Assembly (NCBI GenBank): GCA_902781045.1
Contig: CACZHT010000039.1
Span: forward strand, 1 to 39,303
DNA from: an uncultured Bacteroidales bacterium
GTDB taxonomy: Bacteria > Bacteroidota > Bacteroidia > Bacteroidales > Muribaculaceae
Length of the DNA: 39,303 nucleotides
Direction: 5' to 3'
A program made the translations under genes and the position numbers. Shown one piece after another: positions 8,892-18,100 of the stretch (positions are counted from its first letter, which is position 1; each line of letters opens with the position of its first letter). The notes below the pieces were generated by a model that ran no database searches, was not told where the DNA came from, and saw only the letters and a list, made by a program, of their open reading frames with translations.

Positions 8892-8923
8892 AGTGTATGG
8901 TGTTTAAAGAAGATTAATTTGTG

Positions 8924-8931
8924 CAAATGTA
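8924..8931 (-). promoter_or_regulatory. Predicted -7 box for sodB
   Basis: The minus strand reads TACATTTG, a match to TAnnTTTG, 32 bases before the sodB ATG. It is divergent from the promoter at 8995-9002; the 151-base gap may hold shared control sites, though none was recognised. Confidence 0.6.
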
Positions 8932-8994
8932 GTAATTTTTTGTCAATGCGGCGAAGAAATCGGCACATTTTTTGCAAGTTTGAAAATAAAGTAC

Positions 8995-9002
8995 TACTTT
9001 TG
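8995..9002 (+). promoter_or_regulatory. Predicted promoter of the Ala/Lys-rich secreted protein
   Basis: TACTTTTG at 8995-9002 matches TAnnTTTG, and TTTG at 8971-8974 lies exactly 20 bases upstream as a -33 element. This is the best complete Bacteroidetes promoter in the window. The 5' leader would be about 35 bases. Confidence 0.7.
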
Positions 9003-9042
9003 TGGCACTTAAACGAAAGTTAAATATAAAAAGAAGACAACA

Positions 9043-9705
9043 ATGAAGAAGATTATTTTCGTTCTGACCACTGCCCTGCTACTGGGCATGGGCACAATGA
9101 GCGCCCAGAACAAGTTTAAAGCCGCAGCGACCAAGTCGGGCACGGCCAACAAAGCCAAGACCGAGGCCAAGGTAGCCCCTGCCGCCAAGGCTCAAGCCAA
9201 GTCGACAGCCGCTCCTGCCACCAAGGCCAAGACATCGGCCGCTCCTGCCACCAAGGCCAAGTCGCCGGCTGCTGCTGCCCCCAAGGTGAAAACGTCTAAG
9301 TCTTCGGCTTCCAAGGCAGTTGACGCCAACACGTTCAACGGCACATGGGCCAACAGCTACAGCGACGGCATCGGTGGCATGGTCACTGACTATCTGGAGC
9401 TGACCGTGGATCCCACCAGCGGCACGGCCAAGGGCATCTACAAGGACGAGAACGGTGACGGCCGCGCCGTGAGCGGCAGGCTGCAAGGCAACCGTCTGGT
9501 GATGACCTACGACGCCGACGGCGACGAGTTTGCCACCATCAACATCATCAACGCCAACACGTTGAAGCTGGAGGGCTTCACCGGCACGTTCAAGCGCGTT
9601 GAGAACATGGAGGCTGCCCCTAAGGTTGACATCGCCATTCCGGTGACCGAGGCTCCCGTCGACCCTGCCTATGAGGAGGTTAAGGAGTATCTGAAGAACA
9701 AATAA
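9043..9705 (+). CDS. Secreted protein with Ala/Lys-rich linker and small C-terminal domain
   Basis: A 220-residue protein with a signal peptide (MKKIIFVLTTALLLGMGTMSAQ, cleavage after about residue 21). Residues 23-95 are almost only A, K, T, S and P and contain tandem units of the type AAPATKAK, a basic low-complexity linker resembling histone H1 tails. Residues 100-190 form a compact region beginning TFNGTWANSYSDG with several short beta-like stretches (YLELTVDPTSGTAKGIY, GRLQGNRLVMTYDADGDEF), which looks like a small lipocalin-type barrel. An acidic tail follows. The signal peptide argues against a DNA-binding role despite the histone-like linker. I do not recognise a named family. A strong terminator follows. 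Confidence 0.75.
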   Translation: MKKIIFVLTTALLLGMGTMSAQNKFKAAATKSGTANKAKTEAKVAPAAKAQAKSTAAPATKAKTSAAPATKAKSPAAAAPKVKTSKSSASKAVDANTFNGTWANSYSDGIGGMVTDYLELTVDPTSGTAKGIYKDENGDGRAVSGRLQGNRLVMTYDADGDEFATINIINANTLKLEGFTGTFKRVENMEAAPKVDIAIPVTEAPVDPAYEEVKEYLKNK

Positions 9706-9724
9706 AATGGCATTACTTTAATTC

Positions 9725-9744
9725 ATGCCTCGGTGCTGAGGCAT
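9725..9744 (+). terminator. Small hairpin after the Ala/Lys-rich gene
   Basis: Seven-base arms ATGCCTC/GAGGCAT with a six-base loop, 20 bases after the stop. It lacks a T-tract and may act together with the longer hairpin just downstream. Confidence 0.35.
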
Positions 9745-9757
9745 GAGCGGATGAGAT

Positions 9758-9788
9758 GAGGGTCGGGAACTGTGAGTTCCCGACCCTC
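9758..9788. terminator. Strong hairpin, probable bidirectional terminator
   Basis: Perfect 14-base arms (9758-9771 and 9775-9788) with a three-base loop, placed between two convergent genes that end at 9705 (+) and 9815 (-). The plus-strand 3' side is T-rich but not a pure T-run. Confidence 0.7.
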
Positions 9789-9814
9789 AATGTTTGTTGT
9801 CTTAACAGTAGGTG

Positions 9815-10489
9815 TTACTTGATGACAACCTTCTTGCCGTTGTTGACATAGATGCCGGCAGTCTGAGGACGCTCGTTGTAGCGACGACCCTGCAGGTCGA
9901 ACCAGACGTTGCTGTCCTGCTCATTGACACGGACATCGCTGATGGCAGTGTTGGGATACTCGGTGACAACGATGTTGTCCATCTTGATGATGAACATGTC
10001 GGTGATGTTCCAGTGACGGAAAGCGATGCGGATGTTCTTTCCCTCGTAGGCGCTCAGGTCAACCTCGATGTTCTCCCACTCTGCAGTAGACTCTGCTTCA
10101 AACAGGCTGGTGTAGTCATCGGCAGAGAATTCCTCGGCTTCGGCATTCTCAGTGACATATACCCCATAGTGCTCAGCGGCCCAGCTGGGATCTTGCCCCT
10201 TGACATCAAAAGTCAACTTGCCGTTAGCTCCCAGTGCGAATTCAGGCGAGATCAGCCAGTTGTCGGGTGTAACCGCACCCACCTGGTTGACGTAAGAGTT
10301 GGAGAAAGCGCACTTGGTGGTGTTGTCATCCGAATCCCACTGTCCAATGCCCCAGTTGTAGCCGTCGCCATCGGCGTCAACAATCATCCAGGGAATCTCC
10401 TCGCCGTCAAAGTCCTCGCTCATCACCACGGTCTGTGCCTGAGCGTTCATAGCCAGCATAGCGGCTGCAAGAAGTAAAAATTTCTTCAT
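9815..10489 (-). CDS. Secreted cleaved-adhesin / choice-of-anchor-J-like protein
   Basis: A 224-residue exported protein. It has a signal peptide (MKKFLLLAAAMLAMNAQAQ, cleaved after about residue 19). The main domain begins with SEDFDGEEIPWMIVDADGDG, includes NWLISPEF, and continues with SLFEAESTAEWENIEVDLS and IRIAFRHWN, the pattern of the cleaved-adhesin or choice-of-anchor-J jelly-roll domain found in gingipains and many Bacteroidales surface proteins. The last 30 residues (VWFDLQGRRYNERP to the final GKKVVIK) are the short C-terminal tail typical of secreted proteins of Prevotella and Bacteroides, related to sorting domains. Likely a surface or extracellular binding protein; the ligand is unknown. 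Confidence 0.85.
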   Translation of the reverse strand: MKKFLLLAAAMLAMNAQAQTVVMSEDFDGEEIPWMIVDADGDGYNWGIGQWDSDDNTTKCAFSNSYVNQVGAVTPDNWLISPEFALGANGKLTFDVKGQDPSWAAEHYGVYVTENAEAEEFSADDYTSLFEAESTAEWENIEVDLSAYEGKNIRIAFRHWNITDMFIIKMDNIVVTEYPNTAISDVRVNEQDSNVWFDLQGRRYNERPQTAGIYVNNGKKVVIK

Positions 10490-10530
10490 AGAACAAATGT
10501 GTTTAAAGAGTTAATAAATAATGTGAAACG

Positions 10531-10554
10531 TGCAAAATCCAATAGTGGATTTTG
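10531..10554. repeat. Short inverted repeat in the leader of the cleaved-adhesin gene
   Basis: Ten-base arms GCAAAATCCA/TGGATTTTGC with a four-base loop, between the predicted promoter (10578-10585) and the ATG at 10489. It could be an operator or an RNA hairpin in the 5' leader; nothing else supports either. Confidence 0.4.
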
Positions 10555-10577
10555 CCTTTTATTCTGTTTTGCCAGTG

Positions 10578-10585
10578 CAAAATTA
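10578..10585 (-). promoter_or_regulatory. Predicted -7 box for the cleaved-adhesin gene
   Basis: The minus strand reads TAATTTTG, matching TAnnTTTG, which would give a leader of about 80 bases carrying the inverted repeat at 10531-10554. Confidence 0.5.
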
Positions 10586-10647
10586 CAACATATCGATCAT
10601 TTGTGCTACTAAAATCGGCAATAATTAACATTTATTATCCTACGAGG

Positions 10648-10840
10648 CCGCTTCTGTTCAGCGATTGGTTCCAGCGAGCCTCCCCTCCCCTTTCACAAAG
10701 GGGAGGGGTTGGGGGTGGGGTTTGCAACGAGCAAGTTTTGACTCATTTTTATAATAATGGCGGTATCCAAACCCCACCCCTGACCCCTCCCCTTTGGGAA
10801 AGGGGAGGGGAAACGCAGAATCGCTGAACAGACGCAGCGC
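10648..10840. repeat. GC-rich inverted repeat element (two head-to-head copies of a local repeat family)
   Basis: Outer arms CTGTTCAGCGAT (10654-10665) and ATCGCTGAACAG (10820-10831) enclose two opposed copies of a GC-rich unit at about 10679-10723 and 10769-10810, each containing AGGGGAGGGG-type arms around CCCTTTGGGAAAGGG or a variant. The same unit occurs singly at 15020-15056, 18698-18735 and, as a GC variant, 34840-34880. The size and paired ends resemble a miniature inverted-repeat element. The 737 bases between the genes at 10489 and 11228 hold this element, the candidate small RNA that follows, and no convincing protein gene. Confidence 0.65.
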
Positions 10841-10946
10841 GAATTTTGGTTCCACCAACGGGCTTTGAACGCCGTCTATTCCTACTGATTTTTGTAGTTT
10901 TTTGCAACTTTTTAATTAAACAATTGCTGGTCTTGTATTTTTTTTG

Positions 10947-10954
10947 TAAATTTG
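10947..10954 (+). promoter_or_regulatory. Predicted promoter upstream of the first LRR gene
   Basis: TAAATTTG matches TAnnTTTG, with TTG at 10924-10926 exactly 20 bases upstream. It lies about 270 bases before the LRR ATG, so it drives either a long leader or a separate small RNA. Confidence 0.6.
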
Positions 10955-10960
10955 CGATGT

Positions 10961-11155
10961 TAAAATAATGTACAATGCTAATAAATACTAACATATCGAC
11001 GCTTGCCGTCCTCTTCTGTTGCCAGACGAAGAGATGGGCAACATACATATATACACATATATATACATCGCAATTTCCTAATTTTCAAGAGTTTAATTAC
11101 ATACAACATCATCACGGCACATCCTGTCCTCGGTCAGGATGTGCCGTTGCTTTTG
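10961..11155 (+). ncRNA. Candidate small RNA or structured 5' leader
   Basis: The stretch is bounded by a good promoter box (10947-10954) and a strong hairpin at 11114-11147 (13-base arms ACGGCACATCCTG/CAGGATGTGCCGT, eight-base loop) followed by TGCTTTTGTT, which looks like an intrinsic terminator. A possible stem GTTGCC/GGCAAC lies in the middle. A 62-codon ATG frame crosses it but runs through the hairpin and does not look like a protein. It could be an independent small RNA of about 190 bases or an attenuator controlling the LRR gene 80 bases downstream. No known RNA family was recognised. Confidence 0.35.
11114..11147 (+). terminator. Terminator-like hairpin upstream of the first LRR gene
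   Basis: A perfect 13-base stem with an eight-base loop followed by a T-rich stretch (TGCTTTTG). It lies between the promoter at 10947 and the LRR gene start at 11228, so it can end a short transcript or attenuate the LRR mRNA. Confidence 0.6.
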
Positions 11156-11227
11156 TTACATGAGGGTTTATCTCACGCAGATTACGCAGAAATTTATGAA
11201 TAAACAAATTCAAAAAATAAGAACACT

Positions 11228-14200
11228 ATGAACAAGAAAATTTTACTTACACTGCTTGTGGCCCTGGTGATTGGGGCGACGGGCATGCGGGCCGCGACAA
11301 ACTATGGCATCAATGTTGCCGGTGTCGAGGTCACGAGCAGCAACTGCAACAACGTCACCGGCAGCAAAATCACGGGGTCGGTCAGTTATAACCCGACCAG
11401 CAAGATCCTGACACTGAACAATGCGACCATTTCGCGTTCGGACGGCGGTGACGATTATGGCATCCACAACCGCAGCGTGGATGACTTGACCATCAAGATT
11501 GTGGGCACGTGCACCGTGCAGTGCGCCAAGGCCAACGCCCTGCATCTGGACAAACACACCTCCATCAGCATCACCAGCGGCAGCACCCTGAACGCCAAGA
11601 TGACTGCCGGCGAGAACTCGGGCCGTGGTGTGATTTATGTCAACGATGTCACAGCCTATGTGACCGGCTCCGGAACGCTGAACGTGACGGGTACGGGCAA
11701 GACCAGCAGTTATACCATTGCGGGCTTTGAGGGCAAGAGCAAGACCGGCAGCAGCCAAGTGACCCTCACGAACATCAAAGCCACCATCAACGCTTCGGGC
11801 CATGGTTTTTACAAATGCAAATCAGTCACATTCGGTACTCAAAGCGACGTGAAAATCCACTATTCTAATGGTTATGCACTCTATGAGACAGGTGCTATGT
11901 ACTGTAATGGAACGGTGAAGTGTGTCACCCCGTCAGAGGGCACTTCGTTTAACAGCAGCAGCGGCTACTTTGTGGGCGGGTCGACCTACTCGCACTTCAC
12001 CGACGACTGGGGTGTAATAGTCAACAGCAGCAACTTCCCGGACGGCAACTTCCTTGGTGTGATGCTGGGCAAGTGCAGCAGCGGCGAGCACTACCTGACC
12101 AAGAGCCAGCATCAGAACCTGACCTCGCTCGACTGCTCGAGCCGCAGCATCAGCAGCTTGACAGGCATCAATCTGCTCACCTACCTGACTACGCTCAACT
12201 GCTCCTACAACAACCTGACCTCGCTCAACGTGTCGTCGCTCACCCGCCTGCAGACGCTCAGATGCAACAACAACAAGTTGCCCTACGTCTACGACCTGCC
12301 CGCCTCGCTGCAGTATCTGTATTGTGGCGGCAACCAGTTCACTACTTGGGTCGTGAACGACCACAGTTCACTCAAGACTTTGGATGTGAGCAACACCCCT
12401 ACCCTAACCTCACTCAACTGCAACAATAACGCGCTAACATCGCTCACAATCAGTGGCTGCACGGCACTGAACACGATCAGCTGTGACAACAATCAGTTCA
12501 CATCGCTGCCGACGTTGCCCAGCTCATTGGAGACACTCTATTGCCGAGGCAACAAGCTCACATCGCTGCCGACGTTGCCTAACTCATTGAAATATCTCTT
12601 GTGCGGTGGCAACAGCTTCACCACGCTGAGTCTGACGGGCTACACCAACCTCAAGCAACTCGACATCAGCAACTCTACCAGTCTGACTACGCTCAACTGC
12701 TATAACAATGGTCTGATCACGCTCAATGTGAGTGGTTGCTCGGCACTGTCCACGCTCAGCTGCTATAACAACTATCTGACCACGCTCGGCACCTTGCCCA
12801 GCTCACTGAAGACCATCTATTGCTATACCAACAACCTGAACACACTCAACGTGTCGGGTTGCACATCGCTGACCTACCTCGACTGCAAGGCAAACTATCT
12901 GACCTCGCTGGGCACCCTGCCCAGCTTGCTGCAGACCATCAACTGCTCGAACAACCGTCTGAGCGGCACGTTGAGCATCACCGGCCGCAGTGCGCTCAAG
13001 ACACTCAATGTGAGCAGCAACACCGGCCTGACAACAATTTACTGCTACGGCAACGGGCTGACCTCGCTCAATGTGGACGGCTGCTCGTCGCTGACCTATC
13101 TTTACTGCTACAGCAACCAGCTCACCTCGCTGGGCACACTGCCCAACTCACTGCAGACAATTGACTGCCACAGCAACCGCCTGAGCGGCACGCTGAGCGT
13201 GACCGGCCGCAGTGCCCTCAAGACGCTGGACGCGAGAAGTAACACCAGCCTGACCACACTCAACTGCTACAGCAACGGGCTGACCTCGCTCAACGTGGAC
13301 GGCTGCTCGTCGCTGACCACACTCAACTGCTACAGCAACCAGCTCACCTCGCTGGGCACACTGCCCAACTCGCTGCAGACCATCAACTGCTCGACCAACC
13401 GTCTGAGCGGCACGTTGAGCATCACCGGCCGCAGTGCGCTCAAGACACTCAATGTGAGCAGCAACACCGACCTGACCAGGCTCGACTGCTACAGCAACGC
13501 GCTGACCTCGCTCAATGTGGACGGCTGCTCGTCGCTGACCTACCTTTACTGCAACAACAACCAGCTGACCTCGTTGCCGTCACTGCCCAACTCGCTGCAG
13601 ACGCTCTATTGCGGCAACAACCAGCTAGCAGGCACAGTGGACTTGAGAGACCGCAGTGCGCTCAAAGTCCTGTCATTAAGCAACAACACCAGCCTGAACA
13701 AGCTCTACTGTCAAGTCTGTGCACTGACCGACCTCATGGCGGATGGCTGCTCGTCGCTGACCACACTCGACTGCCAGTACAATGATTTGAGAACGCTCAA
13801 TGTGAGTGGTTGCTCGTCGCTGACCTATCTTGACTGCAGTAACAACCAGCTGACTTCGTTGCCCAACTCGCTGCCCACCTCGCTGCAGTCGCTCTATTGC
13901 GGCAACAACCCTCTCACCAGCGTATACTTGACCGGCCGCAGTGCACTCCAGCGGCTCAATTTGAGCAACACCAGCAGCCTGACCTATCTCTACTGCTACA
14001 ACAACTCGTTGACCTCGCTCCGTGTTGCTGACTGCCCTGCCCTGCGCTATGTCGCGTGCTATGGCAACCAGTTGGCCGAGGATGCGATGTCCAGATTTGT
14101 CGGCGACCTGCCCACGATCCCCACGAGCGAGGAGGCCGGCAGGCTGCTGGTGCTGAGCAGTGACGACGAGGGAAATGTGTTCACCAACTCGCACAAGGCT

Positions 14201-14923
14201 GATGCATCGGCCAAGCGCTGGAACGCGCTGATGAGCGACGGCTCGCCCATCAGCAGCGGCAAGCGGGGTGACATCAACGGCGACGGCAATGTGGACGTGA
14301 ATGATGTGAACATCGTCATCAACATCACGCTGGGCAAGACCCAGGCCGGCAACTATCCCGGCAATGCCGATGTCACCGGCGACGGCAACATCGATGTGAC
14401 CGACGTGAATACGGTGATCAACATCGTGCTGGGCAAGGTATCAGACACTCCCCAGCCGGTGACGGTGACCTATGACTACATGACCGAAGCGAGCCTGCTG
14501 GCAATGGGATTCGCCGACAGTGAGTTGTCGCCAAACATTTCTACGTTTGTCTACCTGGAGTCCAAGCAGTTGAGTGACCAGTACGCCACCATGGATTATA
14601 GGCATTTTATGCTGGTTAACCTCTCCAACACGAACTACGATCTGTACTTTTGTTCGGTTGACGATGCAGTTCTACAGGACTGGGATGTGACGGGCGGTCA
14701 GCTGGTGCTGACACCCAAAAATGGCAAGAAGATCACTAAAGTGGTTGTTGAGTCGTTTAGCGCCAACGCAGCCAGCAGAGTTGCCATCTCGGGCAACAGC
14801 TCATGCACCACTGCGACCGACGGTGCGTTGACTACCGCCACGTTCAGCGGCAGCGGTGCCGGCACGGTCACGATTTCGGGTGAAAAGTCAGTGATTAACA
14901 AAATCAGTGTGACGTATCAGTAA
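11228..14923 (+). CDS. Giant secreted leucine-rich-repeat protein with dockerin-like repeats
   Basis: A 1231-residue exported protein. The signal peptide is MNKKILLTLLVALVIGATGMRA. Residues about 25-280 form a beta-rich N-terminal region (GINVAGVEV, LTLNNATISR). Residues about 290-970 are leucine-rich repeats of the Bacteroidales type, with the pattern LxxLxCxxNxLTSL, so a cysteine recurs in most repeats. Within them a 74-residue super-unit is repeated four times in tandem (222 bases each, starting at 12860, 13082, 13304 and 13526). Next come two EF-hand-like dockerin repeats (GDINGDGNVDVNDVN and a second GDGNIDVTDVN, each followed by a hydrophobic helix), then a 155-residue C-terminal beta domain absent from the neighbouring paralogue. 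It probably binds host or plant polymers or other cell-surface partners; no cohesin gene is in the window. Confidence 0.88.
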   Translation: MNKKILLTLLVALVIGATGMRAATNYGINVAGVEVTSSNCNNVTGSKITGSVSYNPTSKILTLNNATISRSDGGDDYGIHNRSVDDLTIKIVGTCTVQCAKANALHLDKHTSISITSGSTLNAKMTAGENSGRGVIYVNDVTAYVTGSGTLNVTGTGKTSSYTIAGFEGKSKTGSSQVTLTNIKATINASGHGFYKCKSVTFGTQSDVKIHYSNGYALYETGAMYCNGTVKCVTPSEGTSFNSSSGYFVGGSTYSHFTDDWGVIVNSSNFPDGNFLGVMLGKCSSGEHYLTKSQHQNLTSLDCSSRSISSLTGINLLTYLTTLNCSYNNLTSLNVSSLTRLQTLRCNNNKLPYVYDLPASLQYLYCGGNQFTTWVVNDHSSLKTLDVSNTPTLTSLNCNNNALTSLTISGCTALNTISCDNNQFTSLPTLPSSLETLYCRGNKLTSLPTLPNSLKYLLCGGNSFTTLSLTGYTNLKQLDISNSTSLTTLNCYNNGLITLNVSGCSALSTLSCYNNYLTTLGTLPSSLKTIYCYTNNLNTLNVSGCTSLTYLDCKANYLTSLGTLPSLLQTINCSNNRLSGTLSITGRSALKTLNVSSNTGLTTIYCYGNGLTSLNVDGCSSLTYLYCYSNQLTSLGTLPNSLQTIDCHSNRLSGTLSVTGRSALKTLDARSNTSLTTLNCYSNGLTSLNVDGCSSLTTLNCYSNQLTSLGTLPNSLQTINCSTNRLSGTLSITGRSALKTLNVSSNTDLTRLDCYSNALTSLNVDGCSSLTYLYCNNNQLTSLPSLPNSLQTLYCGNNQLAGTVDLRDRSALKVLSLSNNTSLNKLYCQVCALTDLMADGCSSLTTLDCQYNDLRTLNVSGCSSLTYLDCSNNQLTSLPNSLPTSLQSLYCGNNPLTSVYLTGRSALQRLNLSNTSSLTYLYCYNNSLTSLRVADCPALRYVACYGNQLAEDAMSRFVGDLPTIPTSEEAGRLLVLSSDDEGNVFTNSHKADASAKRWNALMSDGSPISSGKRGDINGDGNVDVNDVNIVINITLGKTQAGNYPGNADVTGDGNIDVTDVNTVINIVLGKVSDTPQPVTVTYDYMTEASLLAMGFADSELSPNISTFVYLESKQLSDQYATMDYRHFMLVNLSNTNYDLYFCSVDDAVLQDWDVTGGQLVLTPKNGKKITKVVVESFSANAASRVAISGNSSCTTATDGALTTATFSGSGAGTVTISGEKSVINKISVTYQ
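12860..13747 (+). repeat. Four tandem 222-base units inside the first LRR gene
   Basis: In-frame units of exactly 222 bases (74 residues) begin at the Cys codon at 12860, 13082, 13304 and 13526. The middle units are nearly identical in DNA, and the outer ones have drifted, especially the last. This indicates recent expansion by unequal recombination and makes the array prone to length change. Confidence 0.85.
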
Positions 14924-15019
14924 CTTAACTTTCTAAAGTGGTTTCTTGGCAGTAGTTAAGGGAGTTAAGGAGTCAAGACGTCACATCATCATTGATAATG
15001 CAGGGACGCTTGGCAACTC

Positions 15020-15056
15020 AACCCCACCCCTGACCCCTCCCCTGGCAGGGGAGGGG
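15020..15056 (+). repeat. GC-rich hairpin repeat, single copy
   Basis: Unit of the family ACCCCACCCCTGACCCCTCC followed by CCTGGCAGG and GGAGGGG. The 3' half folds into a hairpin (CCCCTCCCCTGGCAGGGGAG). It lies in the 244-base gap between the two LRR genes. The same family is at 10648-10840, 18698-18735 and 34840-34880. Confidence 0.7.
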
Positions 15057-15123
15057 AAAAGAGATTACAATCTGTAAGCACTTTATCGAACTTTCGAAAC
15101 TTATTTCGCTTAAAACTTAACCC

Positions 15124-15151
15124 GGCAGGCACCTGCAATCGGGTGCCTGCC
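15124..15151 (+). promoter_or_regulatory. Hairpin just before the start of the second LRR gene
   Basis: Ten-base perfect arms GGCAGGCACC/GGTGCCTGCC with an eight-base loop, ending 16 bases before the ATG at 15168. It is not followed by a T-tract, so a role in translation or mRNA stability is more likely than termination. Confidence 0.45.
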
Positions 15152-15167
15152 ACAAAACTTGATTTCT

Positions 15168-18100
15168 ATGAAACACTATTTACTCATTCTTCTTGCACTG
15201 ATAGTGGGAGTCACGTCGGCACAGGCTGAAGCCCACTACCAGTTCTGGATTGGCAGTACCGAAGTCACCAGCGACAACTTCCAGAACATCCAAGATGCCT
15301 CCATCAAGAGTGGAACTGCCAAGTATGACGCCAACAACAACAAACTCATCCTCACCAACGTCACCATCCAGCCCAACAGTGGCACGCGGGCCATACGCAA
15401 CCAAAACTGCCGAGACCTGACCATCGAGTTCAGAGGCACCTGCAAGCTCAAGACCAAGAATGCCGATGCCATCCGCGCCGAATCGGGTGGTGAAGTTTAC
15501 GGCAACCTCAAGTTAGTCGCCACTAGTGGCAGTGTGGTCACCATAGAAACCGAAGGCACCCATGCCATTTCTACCCAGACATCTATTGACATATCTGGCC
15601 CGGGTACCTATAACATAACCAGTAATTATAATGACCAGACCATCTTGTGCAAAGGGTGGCTGCCATCATCCGGATCCATTTACATAGGTTATGACACTGG
15701 AGAATTGAATTTCAGAGATGATTGCAACGTCACTATCACCAACACAGGCAATGGCAACTGCATCAAGGGTGACAATTTCAGCTCTTTGTATTTCGGTAAG
15801 GGCACAGTTGTGTTTGACAACAGCGCCAACAAGCCTTGTATTGAGAACATAAACGACGGTGATGATGGAGAAACTAGCATCAGATTCATGAGTCACACGA
15901 CCGTCCTCGACCCACTCGGTGCCGAACCGGACGACAAATCCATCGTGCTAAATGGCGAAAAGGTCAAAGGCCACCTGCTCATCAGCAACGACTATGTTGC
16001 CCTCATCAACGCGGACTACTTCCCCAGTGCGGCCTTGCGTGTCGCGCTGAAGGAACTTTTCCCCAAGAGTTACATCACCAGTAGTGACGTTGAAGGACTC
16101 ACCACGCTGGACTTGAGCAACCGCAACCTGGGTAACGTCACGGGCATCAATTACCTGTCAAACCTCAAGACACTCATCCTGAGCAACAACAACTTGACCT
16201 CCTTTGCCTATGAACTGCCCGTTTTGGAAACACTCTACTGCGACCAGAACTCGCTCCAATCAATTAATCTGTCGGGCATGCCTGCCCTCAAGAAACTCGA
16301 TTGCCACGAGAACGGCCTGACCACGATTAACGTGAGCAACAACCCTGCGTTGACCTATGTCAATGCCGCCGAGAACAGCCTGACAAGCTTCAATGCCAGC
16401 GAGAACAATGCTGCCCTCGAACGACTCTTCTTAGGCAACAACAATTTCAACACCCTCACTGTTTATATGCTATCGGGACTCAAACAGTTGGGCTGTGCAA
16501 ATTGCACCAACATGACCAGCCTCGAAGCAACCAATTTGCCCAACTTGACCTCGATAGATGCGGCCGGCTGCTCATCATTGACCAGATTGTCGTGCTGGGG
16601 TAGCGGCGTAAACAGCCTGAACGTGGCGAATTGTACGGCACTAACCCAACTGCGTGCCTCTCGTTGCAAATTCACCTCCCTGTCAATCAGTGGCTTCTCG
16701 CATCTGACAACGCTTGACGTGTCGGGGAACACCTTGCTCAAAACGCTCTACTGCAGCGGCAACGCGTTGAGCATTCTCAACTTTACCGGTTGCTCGCTAC
16801 TGCAAAGCATTTACTGCAGCAACAATGGCTTGACCGGTCTCGATACGAGCGACTGCCCGGCACTGAAGACGATCAACGCCTCAAGCAACAACTTCCTGGA
16901 ACTGAACATCACCGGCATGTCCAAATTGGAATCGCTCAATGTGTCGAACTGCTCAAGACTCAAGTTCTTGCACTGCGAAAACAACGCCCTCACGTTGCTC
17001 AATGTAACGGCATGCCCGCTGCTTCAAAACCTAAACTGCTCATACAACAAGTTCACAACCCTGACCATCAGCGGCAACAGCAACCTCGTAAGCTGCGATG
17101 TGAGCAATAACCCCTATCTCAAAACACTTGATTGCAGCAACAATGCGCTGAACAGTTTCAGTTTTAACAATTGTAGTGCCCTGGAGACGGCCAATTTCTC
17201 GGGCAACCCTGGCGTAGGCCTACAACTGAGCATTGTCAGGTTGCAGAAACTGCGTTCGCTGAACCTGGGCAACGTGTCGGGAATGACCAGGCTGACCATC
17301 AACGAGGCTCCACAACTGACCTTGCTGAACATCACGGGCTGCAACAGCATGCAAATCCTCTCGGTCAAGTATACGGGACTCATGCAGTTCACTGCCAACA
17401 ACCTGAGCAATCTAACCACCTTCTACTGCGAGCAGAACAACGCGATGACCCAGCTGCGGTGCTGCAACAACCCCAGCCTACAATACATGGAAGCCATCTG
17501 GAATTCATCGCTGGCTACGCTCAACTGCACCGACAACACCGCCTTGACCCAACTGAAGTGCTACATCAATGCGCTCACCACGCTGAATGTCACCGGTTGC
17601 ACTGCGTTGGAGACCCTCGTGGCCTCGCAGAACGCGTTAGTCAACATGACGATACAAGGCACGTCACTGACCACGCTCGATGTATCAAACACAACATCGC
17701 TGACCACGCTGGACTGTCAGTCAAACGCCTTGTTGTCATCGCTCAACGTCGAGGGCTGCACAGCACTGGAGAATGTCTATTGCCAGAACTGCGCCTTCAC
17801 CGAACTGAACCTGCGCAACCTTCCCGCCCTGAAACGGATAGATGCCAGCAACAACAACCTGACCAACCTCAATGCTGCCGGAAGCACGGCCTTGCAACAC
17901 CTGCTGTTGCAGAACAACCCATCGTTGAGCAAATTAAATATCACGTTTGAGGAAGGCGAACTGTTAGAGCTAAACATCAGCAAGACCCAAGGAATAGCTT
18001 ACGATTACGTGGGTCGCATGCCCAAGCTGCAAGCACTGTACATGGACGAGACCTCTTCGTCCTATAGTGTTGATATCCATAACAATCCCTGCCTGACCAC

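Noticed and set aside
9115..9330. Histone H1-like DNA-binding protein
   Set aside because: The Ala/Lys-rich linker resembles H1, but a signal peptide precedes it and a barrel-like domain follows, so it is an exported protein.
10975..11163. 62-codon ATG frame after the promoter at 10947
   Set aside because: It runs through the terminator-like hairpin, has no start-site signal, and its residues (IYTHIYTS) come from a TA-rich repeat; more likely leader or small RNA sequence.
12860..13747. CRISPR-like regular repeats
   Set aside because: The period is 222 bases, in frame with the LRR protein, with no spacers; it is a coding tandem repeat.
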